DNA from: Motilimonas eburnea
GTDB lineage: Bacteria > Pseudomonadota > Gammaproteobacteria > Enterobacterales > CBDFNC01
Length of the DNA: 64,000 nt
Assembly (NCBI RefSeq): GCF_021295345.1
Contig: NZ_JAIMJB010000009.1
Span: 62,001-126,000, forward strand
Reading direction: 5' to 3'
Below, in pieces: positions 43,885-52,887 of the stretch; the first letter of the stretch is position 1, and each line of letters opens with the position of its first letter. Below the pieces are notes generated by a model. It was not told the DNA's origin. It worked only from the letters and a program-made list of their open reading frames with translations, and did not search any database. Both the position numbers and the translations under genes were made by a program.

Positions 43885-45309
43885 ATGAAATCGATGTTAG
43901 GAAAAAAAATAGTTTTCTTAGTCATTAGCGGGTTACTTGCCGCTTTTGCACTAACTGTTATCGAAGACCTGATTCAAGAGCGTTTGTACTATCAAGATGA
44001 AGCCAAGCGCAGTGTCGCCCATGCATGGAGTGGTCAGCAGCAGGTCTTTGGGCCTATCTTGGTAGTGCCGCACCATTACCGAGAAGTGAAATCAGTTTGG
44101 GACAGTAAACTTGAAAAATACACAGATCGCACGGTCGAACACCGCAGTGTGTTGTACATCATCCCAGATCAGCTTAAATTAAATTCACAGATGATCACCC
44201 AACAACGTGCGCGAGGGATCTTCTCGTTTCCTGTCTTTACCAGTGAAATGACCTTAGCAGGCGAGTTTGATTTAACCGAGTACAACCGCCTCAAAAACAT
44301 GCCCAATGTGTTTAAGATTGAAACGCCGTATTTGGCCGTGACCTTATCCGATATGCGCGGCATTAATAATAAGCCGGTGTTGAACTGGCAAGCAGGTCAG
44401 CACAGTTTTGCTGCTGGCAGCAATTTAAACTTTAGTCCACAAGGCATCCACGCACCGATAAAGAGCTTAATGGGAACCCGTGCTGAGTTTGCTTTTGAGC
44501 TTAACCTGCGTGGCATGGACACCCTGTGGTTTACGCCCATTGCCAAAGACACTAAGGTCGATTTAGCCGCGACTTGGCCGCACCCTAATTTTGTTGGCCA
44601 GTTTTTACCCGCAGAGCGTGAAATCAATCAAGAGCAGTTTCAAGCTAAATGGCAAGTGTCGGAATTTAGCAGCAATATTACGCAGCATGTAGCGCAGTGC
44701 CAAACAGGGGATTGTTCAAGCTTAATGAACAACCGGTTTGGCGTGAGCTTAAACACGCCGGTGGATATATATCGTCAATCGATTCGCAGTGCGAAATACG
44801 GTTTGCTGTTTGTGGGCTTAACATTTATTAGCTTCTTTATGTTTGAAGTACTTAAGCGTTTGCAAATTCACCCTGTGCAATACACCTTAGTGGCGCTAGC
44901 ATTATCAGTGTTTTATTTACTGTTAATTGCATTGTCTGAGCACCTTGGCTTTTTAATGGCCTATGGCTTAGCCACCAGCGCTTGTGTGTTATTGCTGACC
45001 TTCTATGTGGCCTCTATACTTGGCAACATCAAATGGGGGCTAGGATTTGGCGGCTTTATTTCCTTGTTGTACGTGCTTTTATATGTGATTTTAAGCTCGG
45101 AAGACCATGCGTTATTACTGGGCGCAGGCCTCGTATTTAGCGCTCTTGTGTTAGTGATGGCTGCCACGCGTAATTTAGATTGGTATCAAGTGAGCCATTG
45201 GGCCAGTGAAAAAGCCAAAGCGCAGCTATACCGCAACAAAGACGAAAGTGAATGGGATGAAGCCTTGTTAGACGAGCCCGAAGCCCCAACAAATACGGCA
45301 AATAACTAG
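43885..45309 (+). CDS. creD: Inner-membrane protein CreD
   Basis: 474 residues against 450 in E. coli. One N-terminal membrane helix, a large periplasmic domain beginning W-S-G-Q-Q-Q-V-F-G-P-I-L-V-V-P, and five or six C-terminal membrane helices give the CreD layout. CreD is the main CreB-activated gene and affects envelope behaviour such as colicin or beta-lactam response. AGGGAGAG lies just upstream of the ATG. The acidic tail (D-E-S-E-W-D-E-A) is cytosolic. Confidence 0.92.
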   Translation: MKSMLGKKIVFLVISGLLAAFALTVIEDLIQERLYYQDEAKRSVAHAWSGQQQVFGPILVVPHHYREVKSVWDSKLEKYTDRTVEHRSVLYIIPDQLKLNSQMITQQRARGIFSFPVFTSEMTLAGEFDLTEYNRLKNMPNVFKIETPYLAVTLSDMRGINNKPVLNWQAGQHSFAAGSNLNFSPQGIHAPIKSLMGTRAEFAFELNLRGMDTLWFTPIAKDTKVDLAATWPHPNFVGQFLPAEREINQEQFQAKWQVSEFSSNITQHVAQCQTGDCSSLMNNRFGVSLNTPVDIYRQSIRSAKYGLLFVGLTFISFFMFEVLKRLQIHPVQYTLVALALSVFYLLLIALSEHLGFLMAYGLATSACVLLLTFYVASILGNIKWGLGFGGFISLLYVLLYVILSSEDHALLLGAGLVFSALVLVMAATRNLDWYQVSHWASEKAKAQLYRNKDESEWDEALLDEPEAPTNTANN

Positions 45310-45315
45310 CCTTTG

Positions 45316-45340
45316 TTCGCGATTTGAAATCGCCCTACAG
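45316..45340 (-). repeat. REP-like palindrome, second flavour
   Basis: TTCGCGATTTGAAATCGCCC then TACAG is the inverse of the GTAGGAGCGATTT...CGCGAA form seen at 55800. It lies between convergent genes. Confidence 0.65.
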
Positions 45341-45362
45341 TGGAATAAAGGCGAATTCCACT
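45339..45362. terminator. Hairpin between convergent creD and the solute-binding protein gene
   Basis: A perfect 8-bp stem (AGTGGAAT / ATTCCACT) with an 8-base loop overlaps the last bases of the leftward gene. There is no strong T-run on either strand, so its terminator role is uncertain. Confidence 0.4.
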
Positions 45363-46152
45363 AATGTAAGATATCACGTTGGAGTAAATGGTCGGGGGTA
45401 TGTTTACCCGGTGCAAGTTGCCACTTTTGGTAAATGGCATCAAAACCTTGATTGGCATACATGTTGAGAATGGCTTGATTAAAGCGCCGCACTAATTGTG
45501 GATCGACATGGGCTTTTGCAAATCCAACGTGATAGTCAACTTGACTACTGGTGCCTATGTATTCAACACCCTCGATATTAAATGTGGTGATCAGGTATTG
45601 GCCCACGTGTCGGTTGACGAAATAAAGGTCGTAGCGATCCCTTATTAGCTTTTCTAAGCCTTGTTCATTCGCATTGGGCATCACTTCAATTTCAATGGGG
45701 TATAGGCCGTGTACGTGCATCGATGTTTGCAGTTTTTCTAAGGCCACTTGGGTGTTAGAAGGCCCAAATACGCCCACTTTGAGGCCCGTTAAATCGGCTA
45801 TATTGCGAAAGGTTTTGTTATTGCTTGTTTTACTATAAAAGCCATATTCCGTTTGTAGCAGGGGGACCGAAAACCACAAGGTTTCAGCTCGGGTTGCATT
45901 CCAACCTAACGGGATATTGCCATGGACAATCCCGGCGGCCATGTAGTTTTTTGCGCGTCGATTAGGGAAGTACTGAAACTCACAGCTTAATTTGGCTTGT
46001 TTACATACTTCGCTAACTAATTCGACCATGATGCCTTGAGCCTGTCCGCCATGTTGAAAGCTAAAAGGGGGAAAATTATGGTAGGAGACGCTGAGATTGG
46101 CACTGTTTACGTGCCAAGAGAGCAACCAAAGAAAAAGGAATATACGTGCCAT
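45361..46152 (-). CDS. Periplasmic solute-binding protein, family 3 (amino-acid type)
   Basis: 263 residues with a signal peptide (cleavage near V-N-S-A). The fold pattern is SBP_bac_3: Y-H-N-F-P-P-F-S-F near the N-terminus, G-I-M-V-E-L, and L-T-G-L-K-V-G-V-F-G at the start of lobe 2. No transporter permease or ATPase genes are adjacent, so it may be a stand-alone sensor or binding protein. The ATG at 46152 has GAGG 7 bp upstream; a GTG two codons earlier is too close to it. The chemoreceptor gene just upstream on the same strand suggests, without proof, a binding-protein/receptor pair. Confidence 0.85.
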   Translation of the reverse strand: MARIFLFLWLLSWHVNSANLSVSYHNFPPFSFQHGGQAQGIMVELVSEVCKQAKLSCEFQYFPNRRAKNYMAAGIVHGNIPLGWNATRAETLWFSVPLLQTEYGFYSKTSNNKTFRNIADLTGLKVGVFGPSNTQVALEKLQTSMHVHGLYPIEIEVMPNANEQGLEKLIRDRYDLYFVNRHVGQYLITTFNIEGVEYIGTSSQVDYHVGFAKAHVDPQLVRRFNQAILNMYANQGFDAIYQKWQLAPGKHTPDHLLQRDILH

Positions 46153-46210
46153 AACCACACCTCACTGAGTTTCACTTCAGTATAGCTGGGTTAATCATGA
46201 GTGAGGGTAC

Positions 46211-46241
46211 CCTGCCAAATCAACTTGGCTGACTTGGCAGG
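46211..46241. terminator. Hairpin between the chemoreceptor and solute-binding protein genes
   Basis: CCTGCCAA and TTGGCAGG form a perfect 8-bp stem with a 15-base loop, just after the chemoreceptor stop. No T-run follows on the coding strand. Confidence 0.4.
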
Positions 46242-46247
46242 TCGGGC

Positions 46248-47963
46248 TCAGATCTGGTAGCGATTAATTTCTTGTTGCAACTGTTCAGCCAGTTCAGCCA
46301 ATTGCAAACTCGCCGCGCTGCCTTGCTCTGCGCCGGTCGCGGTTTGATTTGAAATATCGCTGATGGTGGTGATGTTGCGATTGATTTCCTCGGTTACGGA
46401 GCTTTGTTCTTCCGCTGCAGTGGCAATTTGGGTATTCATGGCACTGATTTGATCCACATTGTGGCTAATTTCGGCCAAGGCTTCACCGGCTTTTTTCGCT
46501 TCGCTGGCTGTGGACACAGCGTGCTCGGCGCCGGTGACTAAACGCTGGCTTGATTCGCGGCTGCCTTGTTGTAAACGAGATATGGTGTCTTGTATTTCCT
46601 TAGTGGAACTTTGGGTGCGACTGGCGAGGGTTCGCACTTCATCGGCGACCACAGCAAAGCCGCGGCCTTGTTCACCAGCGCGGGCCGCTTCGATGGCTGC
46701 ATTTAGCGCTAATAAATTGGTTTGTTCGGAAATGCCTTGGATCACGTCAACAACACTGCCAATTTCTTCGGCGTGCTTGGCTAAGGTTTGCATGGCGTCA
46801 ACGGATTGCTGCATTTCACGGCTCAGGTTTTCTATCATTTCGATGCTGGTATTGACGATGCCCAAGCCATGATTGGCAGATTGATCGGCTTGTTCTGACG
46901 CACTGGCGGCGGATTGAGCACTTTGAGCCACATCGTGTACGGTGGCGGTAAATTGATGGATCGCGGTGGCAATCAGCTGAGTTTGCATTTGCTGATCCAA
47001 TACATTTTGCTTGGTTTGTAGCGACACGGCGGAGTTTTCTTCGGCCGATTGAGCCAGTAAGTTAGTTGATTGATTAACCGTGGTCACCAAGCGGTGAAAG
47101 CTATTGACTATGCTATTGACGTAGTCTGCTATGTGGGCGAATTCATCATTACCTTCTAAGGTCAAACGCTGAGTGAGATCGCCCTTGGCAATATCATTGA
47201 CGGTACTTTCAAGTTGATTTGATGCTGATTGGAGCCGTTTGATGATTATGTAGGAAATACTGGCGATCAAGGCGGCACTGATGAGTACGGTCACTAAAAC
47301 CAAGCGTAGAAACTGTTCGCTATTTTGCTTAGCGACTTGATGGTTGGCGCGAGCCTCATCGACTTGGATCTGCAAAAAGTTTTGCGCATGCTCGCTCACT
47401 TGGCTAAACAAGGGGTTGATTTGGTTAAGTAAAATGAGGTTAGCTTGATTAAAGTCACCTTGCTGCATTGCCTTAACCGCAGGCGTGAACCCTTTATCTG
47501 AAATCAGATCCAGTTTGGCTGCTAACTCGTGAATTTGCGATTGCTCTTGTGCGTTAAGGGATGAGGCCAGGATTTCGTTGTCGATAATATGGTGTAACGC
47601 TTTTAAATCACTGTTAATTTTGTCGATGTGTAACCCAGTGGCATGATTATGTAATTGGGCATAGTCCGAGTTGGGCGCATGTTGAAACGCCAGTAACAGT
47701 TGGCTGCGTGCGTCCCCCAATAAATGCAGAATTTTTCCCGACCGAATCGTATGCTGCATGCCTTGGCTGTAAAGCTCTTCAAAGCCTTGCGTGGCTAGCT
47801 GTAAGCCACTGACCCCTTGATAGGCAATAAATATCAGTGCGACTAAGGTGACGGTGATACTGGCTTTTAATTTAAAACTAATGGTTTGGATTTTGGCTTT
47901 GAGTGGACTCATTGAGACCTTAGTGACATGGGGCTGGCTTGGGTGTTCACTGGCAATGATCAT
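46248..47963 (-). CDS. Methyl-accepting chemotaxis protein
   Basis: 571 residues. A first membrane helix (about 35-55), a four-helix periplasmic sensor region of about 150 residues, a second helix (about 222-244) and a HAMP domain precede the signalling domain. The hairpin tip reads [19 protein letters not shown] (19 residues, canonical), followed by [11 protein letters not shown]. There is no C-terminal receptor-modification pentapeptide. The ATG at 47963 has GGAG 7 bp upstream. An FNR-like box lies 85-98 bp upstream of the start. Confidence 0.94.
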   Translation of the reverse strand: MIIASEHPSQPHVTKVSMSPLKAKIQTISFKLKASITVTLVALIFIAYQGVSGLQLATQGFEELYSQGMQHTIRSGKILHLLGDARSQLLLAFQHAPNSDYAQLHNHATGLHIDKINSDLKALHHIIDNEILASSLNAQEQSQIHELAAKLDLISDKGFTPAVKAMQQGDFNQANLILLNQINPLFSQVSEHAQNFLQIQVDEARANHQVAKQNSEQFLRLVLVTVLISAALIASISYIIIKRLQSASNQLESTVNDIAKGDLTQRLTLEGNDEFAHIADYVNSIVNSFHRLVTTVNQSTNLLAQSAEENSAVSLQTKQNVLDQQMQTQLIATAIHQFTATVHDVAQSAQSAASASEQADQSANHGLGIVNTSIEMIENLSREMQQSVDAMQTLAKHAEEIGSVVDVIQGISEQTNLLALNAAIEAARAGEQGRGFAVVADEVRTLASRTQSSTKEIQDTISRLQQGSRESSQRLVTGAEHAVSTASEAKKAGEALAEISHNVDQISAMNTQIATAAEEQSSVTEEINRNITTISDISNQTATGAEQGSAASLQLAELAEQLQQEINRYQI

Positions 47964-48047
47964 AGGGGATCTCCATGGGATTTATTGATTAATTTTAGGT
48001 GGGCTGGGGCCGCGCTACGGTTGGGTTTACTTTTATTTGCTGCTAGC

Positions 48048-48061
48048 TTGATATAAATCAA
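48048..48061. promoter_or_regulatory. FNR-type box between the chemoreceptor and alpha-2-macroglobulin genes
   Basis: TTGATATAAATCAA is an exact match to the FNR/EtrA consensus TTGAT-N4-ATCAA. It lies about 91 bp (to centre) upstream of the leftward chemoreceptor start and about 144 bp upstream of the rightward macroglobulin start, so it could serve either gene. Confidence 0.6.
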
Positions 48062-48198
48062 GTGCAGAGGTTTACATTACAAATAAACCACTCAAACCGA
48101 TAAAGATAAAATCAATATAACCCTTTTATCGTGTGGTTATGTTCTCTATGCTTATTACTTGCTCATTGCTCGTCCGTAAGATGAATTAAGGTGGAAAT

Positions 48199-51100
48199 AT
48201 GGCCAGTTGCGTCAAGGTGTTGCTGTTTTGTTTGTTAACTTGCATTAGTTTTATCACCCAAGCGGTGAAACTCGATTATGTGGGCGCATATAGCCATCTG
48301 GGTAAGCCGGCTATTATTGTTGAATTTGACGCTAATGGTCAGGTCGAACCCGACCAACTTGCCCTTTATCGGGTTGGTGATACGTCGCCAATAGCTGTGA
48401 CGTGGTTTTATAACAGTACTCACAGCGCCCTGATCACCACAGATGTTCAGGTCGGCCAGCGCTATGAAGTGAAAACCGTGAGTGGCGATCAGGCGTTTAG
48501 TCAGCAGGTGGATATTGCTGAGCTTCAGCCCAGTGTTAAATTATTGGGTAATGGGCCTTTTGTACTTGCCTCGGGCAGCCGTACCTTACCTGTTGCAACG
48601 GTGAACTTAGACAAGGTGACCGTTGAGATCTTAGCCGTTAAGCAAAGCGCCGATTTACTGAGTCAGTTTTATTATCCCGAGCAAGTTTCCACCTGGCGAA
48701 TGGAGCAGCTGGGCAAATACCTCACGCCCGTGACCACCTTGCAGTTTGACTTAAACTCAGGTGAGCCTAACCAAACGCAACAAGCGAATTTACGCATTCC
48801 AGATGAAATCAAGCCCGGCTGGTATGTAATGGCAATCAAAGGGGCGGGGCAATTTTCCAGTGAACACGTTACCTTAGCTCAGCTACTTCTGACCGACATA
48901 GGTTTACAGGCCAAGGTATATGTGAATCATTTAAGCCTAGATGCGATGGATCTGACTACCCAGAAGGGGCTTTCTCGGGGCGACGTGATCTTATTGCGCA
49001 AAGGCGGTAAGCAACAAAAATTAGGCCCGTTAACAGACGGCAGTGCGCAGTTTGATGTGTCGGTGCAAGGCGGCGATGTGCTGCTGGTTGAGTCTAATCG
49101 GGGCATAGGCTACTTGCCTTTGCGTGAAGTGCCATTGGATCTGTCTGATTTTGAGGTCACCGGGCGCGATTATCGTGCGGTTGAGGTATTTAGTTACTCC
49201 AACCGAGATTTGTTTAAGCCGGGTGAAACCGTGCCGCTGAATATGCTGCTGCGAGATGCTGACGGCGAGGCCATTGCTCAGCAGCAGCTTTACTTAGAGC
49301 TGGTCAAACCCGATGGCAAAGTGGTGACCAGTACCTTAGTTAATGAACAAGCGGTCGGCTTTTTTAGCCATGACTTTATGATCCCTTCGAGTGCACCTTT
49401 AGGGCGCTGGTCTGTGGTGATAAAATCCAACAAGGCCGCACATTATTCCCTTGGCCAGTTTTCGTTCTTAGTCAGTGAGTTTGTGCCTGAGCGGATGGAT
49501 CTTAAGGTCGATTTAGGCCAAGGCAGTACAACCACCCCCTTGTTTATTGCTCAGCAAAGTCTGCCCGTCACCACCCATGGCCATTATCTATTTGGTGCAC
49601 CCGCGGCGGGTAATGAGTTAAAACTGGATGTTCGCTATCAAAGCGTCAATTACCTCACAGGCCCTTACCAAGATTTCTTTGTGGGTGAGGCATTTCGCGT
49701 TGACCCTTATCAGGGTGCACCGGAGCTGCCTAAGGTGAAACTTGATAACGAGGGTAAAGCACAATTTGATTTACCTGTGTTGCCTTCAACGCAATTAAAG
49801 TCGCCGGTGAAGGCCCTTATCAATCTTGAGCTATTAGAAACAGGTGGGGCGTCAATATCACGTAAACGCCAAGCCTTATTATGGCAAGACAAGCCGCTAC
49901 CCGGAGTGGCAAGTAGCGCCAGCACGGTTTCGGCTTACAGTGAGGTGGAGTTTACCTTGGCGAATATCAGCGCTGATGGTCAAGGGTTACTGGCGGGTGA
50001 GCTCACTTATAAACTTGAGCGCAATCGGGGTGGCTATTATTGGACCTACAGCGAAAGCTATGGTTGGGACTTGCTGCGTGATAACGAGTGGCGGCCGGTG
50101 ACCATGGATAAACTAAGCTTAGTCGAAGGGGCGAGTAGTCAGGTTGGTTTTAAGGTGGAATGGGGCGATTATCGGCTTCGTGTGGTGAACGCAAAAGGCG
50201 TGACCACCTTATATCCCTTTTATGCGGGCTGGCGTGATGGCGCCGAGCAGTTACCTGCTAAACCCGACCATTTATCCCTGATCTTAGATAAGCCTGCTTA
50301 TCAAAACGGCGATGAAATCAAGGTGAAGGTAAGCAGTGAAGTGGATGGCGAATTGGTGTTAGCCCTTGAAGCGGGCAAGGTGGTTAGCCAGCAAAGGCTG
50401 ATCATCTCAGGTGGTGAAGGCCAAGCTAAGGTGAAGATCCCAGCCGAGCTTAAACGTCATGATATTTACCTGACGGCCACGCAAGTGATCACCGAACAAG
50501 CCATGCCAAGAAGGCTGTTTAGTATTATGCCGGTTAAGCTTGAACGCCAGCATCGCCGCGCCCAAGTAACAATAAACGCCCCCGACAAGTTACAGCCCTT
50601 AAGCCAAGCGGTGTTTAATGTTTCGGCCCCCGAATTAGCCGGCAAAGCGGGTTGGGTGACCTTGTCGTTAATGGACTTAGGCATCACCCAATTATCTCGT
50701 TATCAAGTGCCACAAATTCATGATTGGTTTTTTGCTCAGCGCCGCTATGGCGGTGACGTGATTGACTTGTATTCGCGCCAATACCTGCAGCGTCCCGACT
50801 CCTTTGCCGTTCATCGCTATGGCGGGGACATGGCGGCGAATGCGCATCTGGGCGATCTAGTCGAGGCTAAAACCATTACCATTATGAGTGAACTTGTGAC
50901 GTTGGATGAGCAAGGAAATGGCCAGATCACGGTATCGTTACCTGACTACAACGGCGCCGCTCAGGTGGTGGCCACGGTATTTGGCCAACGCTTATTTGGC
51001 CAAGCGCAACAAGACGTTATCATCAAAGCGCCGGTGGTTGCAGAGCTAACGGTGCCACACTTTATTGCACCGGGGGATCGCACCCAAGTTTTGATGGAAG

Positions 51101-52878
51101 TGTTTAACCAATCGGGTGAGCCACTCTCCATTAACGCCGAGTTGTTGGCAAGTGAAGGGGTAAGTTTAATCGGTGAAACCCAGTTAGCTGTTGAGCTAGC
51201 CGATGGTGAGCGCCGCCATTTACCGGTTCAAGTCCAAGTAGAACAAGGCCACGGCTTTGCACAATTTAAGTTAAACCTAGCGAGTCAGGTTTATAATCAA
51301 ACGCGCAGTTGGCAGGTACCGGTGCGCGCACCCGAGCCCATCTTAACCCATCAGTTAAGTAAAACCTTAGGGCCCGGCGAGTCATTATGGTTAAGCGAAA
51401 AGCGGGCTTGGCCTGGGATGTTGCCCTTGGCCGAGCAAGCAGGGTGGTTGAGTTTTGGCCATGGGCCGGCGTTAAACATCGGTCAGTACGCGCAAAATCT
51501 ATTTGCCTACCCTTATGGCTGCGCCGAACAAACCACGAGTCGCGCCATGCCATGGCTACTTGACGACGCCAGCTTAACGCCGTTTAAAACGCCCTTATTA
51601 GAAAAACGGTCACAGCAGCAAATTTTGGCCCAAGCGGTGCATCGTTTATCTGGCATGCAAAAAGCCGATGGCAGTTTTGCCATGTGGAGTAAACACGGCG
51701 ACAGCCAAGCTTGGCTGAGTGCGTATGTAACGGACTTTTTGTATCAGGCTAATGAGGCAGATAGCGCGGTGGTGCCACAAGATGTGTTGGCCAAAAGCGG
51801 TTCGCATTTGCGCCGTTTATTAAACAGCACGGGGCCCGCTGCGTTTTACAGTGCTTGGCTACTGGCGCGTAATGGCCAAATCGCGGTATCGGATTTGTGG
51901 CGTTTAGAGCAGCAGCCCATTAACTCCCCGTTAGATGCAGGACACTTAGGCGCAGCCTTTTTACTGGCAGGGGATGAAGCCAAGGGGCAGCAATACTTGC
52001 TTGCGGCTAATACCACAAACCGAACTGAACGCGATTGGCGTCAATTTGATTATGGCTCCCTAGTGCGCGACCGCGCGCAAGTGGTCGCGATCATGGGGCA
52101 AATCGCGGATCGTATTACCCTAAATTCAGCCCTGCTTAAATTACGTAATCAATTGGCAGAAAAGGTGATCGAGCAAGCCCATCGTCAGCGTTATCTCAGC
52201 ACCCAAGAAAAGCAGGCTTTAATCGCCGCGGGCATTAGCTTGAAACAAGGTGATACTCGTCCTGTTTCGCTGCAATTAGATGGTAAACCTGTCACCGCCA
52301 AGGGGCAGGGCGGCTCTGCCATTTGGCCTGAGTTAGTGATCGAAAACAGCGGCACCGAGGCGGTGTATCTGATGGCGTCGGCCCGCGGTAGCGCAGACCC
52401 AACCCAACCATTAGAGTCAACCATCAAGGCCAAGCAACTTGACCGAGCGGTATATACCAGTGACGGTCAAGGACTGGCAGTGGATGAGCAAGGCGAAGCT
52501 AAGGTGAAGGTGGGTGATAAGCTGATTGTTGTGCTCAAGATCAACTTGGATGAATACCTGACCAGTGGTTTGTGGGTAGAGCACATTCCAACGGGGTTTG
52601 TGCTTGAAGATCCGCAGTTTACTAACAGTGATGCGTTGATAAGCTCCATTTTAGCTGAGCATGATAATGCCAAAGCCATTAACCTTGAATATCGCCAAGA
52701 CCGCTTTGTGCTGGCGTTACCTAAGCTTAATGCAGGTCAAACCCTGACCTTTGCCTACGTACTACGCGCCCAAAGTACTGGTCAAGGACGCATGCCCGCC
52801 AGCTTTGTCGAAGACATGTATCAGCCGGCGCGGTTTATATATCAGCCTAGTGCCCTTAAATCTGTGTTAATTGAGTAG
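48199..52878 (+). CDS. Bacterial alpha-2-macroglobulin (YfhM type) with thioester
   Basis: 1559 residues. An N-terminal export signal is followed by MG-type beta domains (Y-R-A-V-E-V-F-S-Y-S-N-R-D-L-F-K-P-G-E-T-V-P), the family N-S-F-L-Y-type bait region, and the thioester motif Y-G-C-A-E-Q with Cys1108 and Gln1111 in the TED domain. Bacterial forms trap attacking proteases in the periplasm and act beside PbpC in cell-wall repair. The lipobox found in E. coli YfhM is not clear here: L-L-T-C is atypical, so anchoring is uncertain. AAGGTGGA precedes the ATG. pbpC follows 9 bp later. Confidence 0.94.
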   Translation: MASCVKVLLFCLLTCISFITQAVKLDYVGAYSHLGKPAIIVEFDANGQVEPDQLALYRVGDTSPIAVTWFYNSTHSALITTDVQVGQRYEVKTVSGDQAFSQQVDIAELQPSVKLLGNGPFVLASGSRTLPVATVNLDKVTVEILAVKQSADLLSQFYYPEQVSTWRMEQLGKYLTPVTTLQFDLNSGEPNQTQQANLRIPDEIKPGWYVMAIKGAGQFSSEHVTLAQLLLTDIGLQAKVYVNHLSLDAMDLTTQKGLSRGDVILLRKGGKQQKLGPLTDGSAQFDVSVQGGDVLLVESNRGIGYLPLREVPLDLSDFEVTGRDYRAVEVFSYSNRDLFKPGETVPLNMLLRDADGEAIAQQQLYLELVKPDGKVVTSTLVNEQAVGFFSHDFMIPSSAPLGRWSVVIKSNKAAHYSLGQFSFLVSEFVPERMDLKVDLGQGSTTTPLFIAQQSLPVTTHGHYLFGAPAAGNELKLDVRYQSVNYLTGPYQDFFVGEAFRVDPYQGAPELPKVKLDNEGKAQFDLPVLPSTQLKSPVKALINLELLETGGASISRKRQALLWQDKPLPGVASSASTVSAYSEVEFTLANISADGQGLLAGELTYKLERNRGGYYWTYSESYGWDLLRDNEWRPVTMDKLSLVEGASSQVGFKVEWGDYRLRVVNAKGVTTLYPFYAGWRDGAEQLPAKPDHLSLILDKPAYQNGDEIKVKVSSEVDGELVLALEAGKVVSQQRLIISGGEGQAKVKIPAELKRHDIYLTATQVITEQAMPRRLFSIMPVKLERQHRRAQVTINAPDKLQPLSQAVFNVSAPELAGKAGWVTLSLMDLGITQLSRYQVPQIHDWFFAQRRYGGDVIDLYSRQYLQRPDSFAVHRYGGDMAANAHLGDLVEAKTITIMSELVTLDEQGNGQITVSLPDYNGAAQVVATVFGQRLFGQAQQDVIIKAPVVAELTVPHFIAPGDRTQVLMEVFNQSGEPLSINAELLASEGVSLIGETQLAVELADGERRHLPVQVQVEQGHGFAQFKLNLASQVYNQTRSWQVPVRAPEPILTHQLSKTLGPGESLWLSEKRAWPGMLPLAEQAGWLSFGHGPALNIGQYAQNLFAYPYGCAEQTTSRAMPWLLDDASLTPFKTPLLEKRSQQQILAQAVHRLSGMQKADGSFAMWSKHGDSQAWLSAYVTDFLYQANEADSAVVPQDVLAKSGSHLRRLLNSTGPAAFYSAWLLARNGQIAVSDLWRLEQQPINSPLDAGHLGAAFLLAGDEAKGQQYLLAANTTNRTERDWRQFDYGSLVRDRAQVVAIMGQIADRITLNSALLKLRNQLAEKVIEQAHRQRYLSTQEKQALIAAGISLKQGDTRPVSLQLDGKPVTAKGQGGSAIWPELVIENSGTEAVYLMASARGSADPTQPLESTIKAKQLDRAVYTSDGQGLAVDEQGEAKVKVGDKLIVVLKINLDEYLTSGLWVEHIPTGFVLEDPQFTNSDALISSILAEHDNAKAINLEYRQDRFVLALPKLNAGQTLTFAYVLRAQSTGQGRMPASFVEDMYQPARFIYQPSALKSVLIE

Positions 52879-52887
52879 GAGGCTTGA

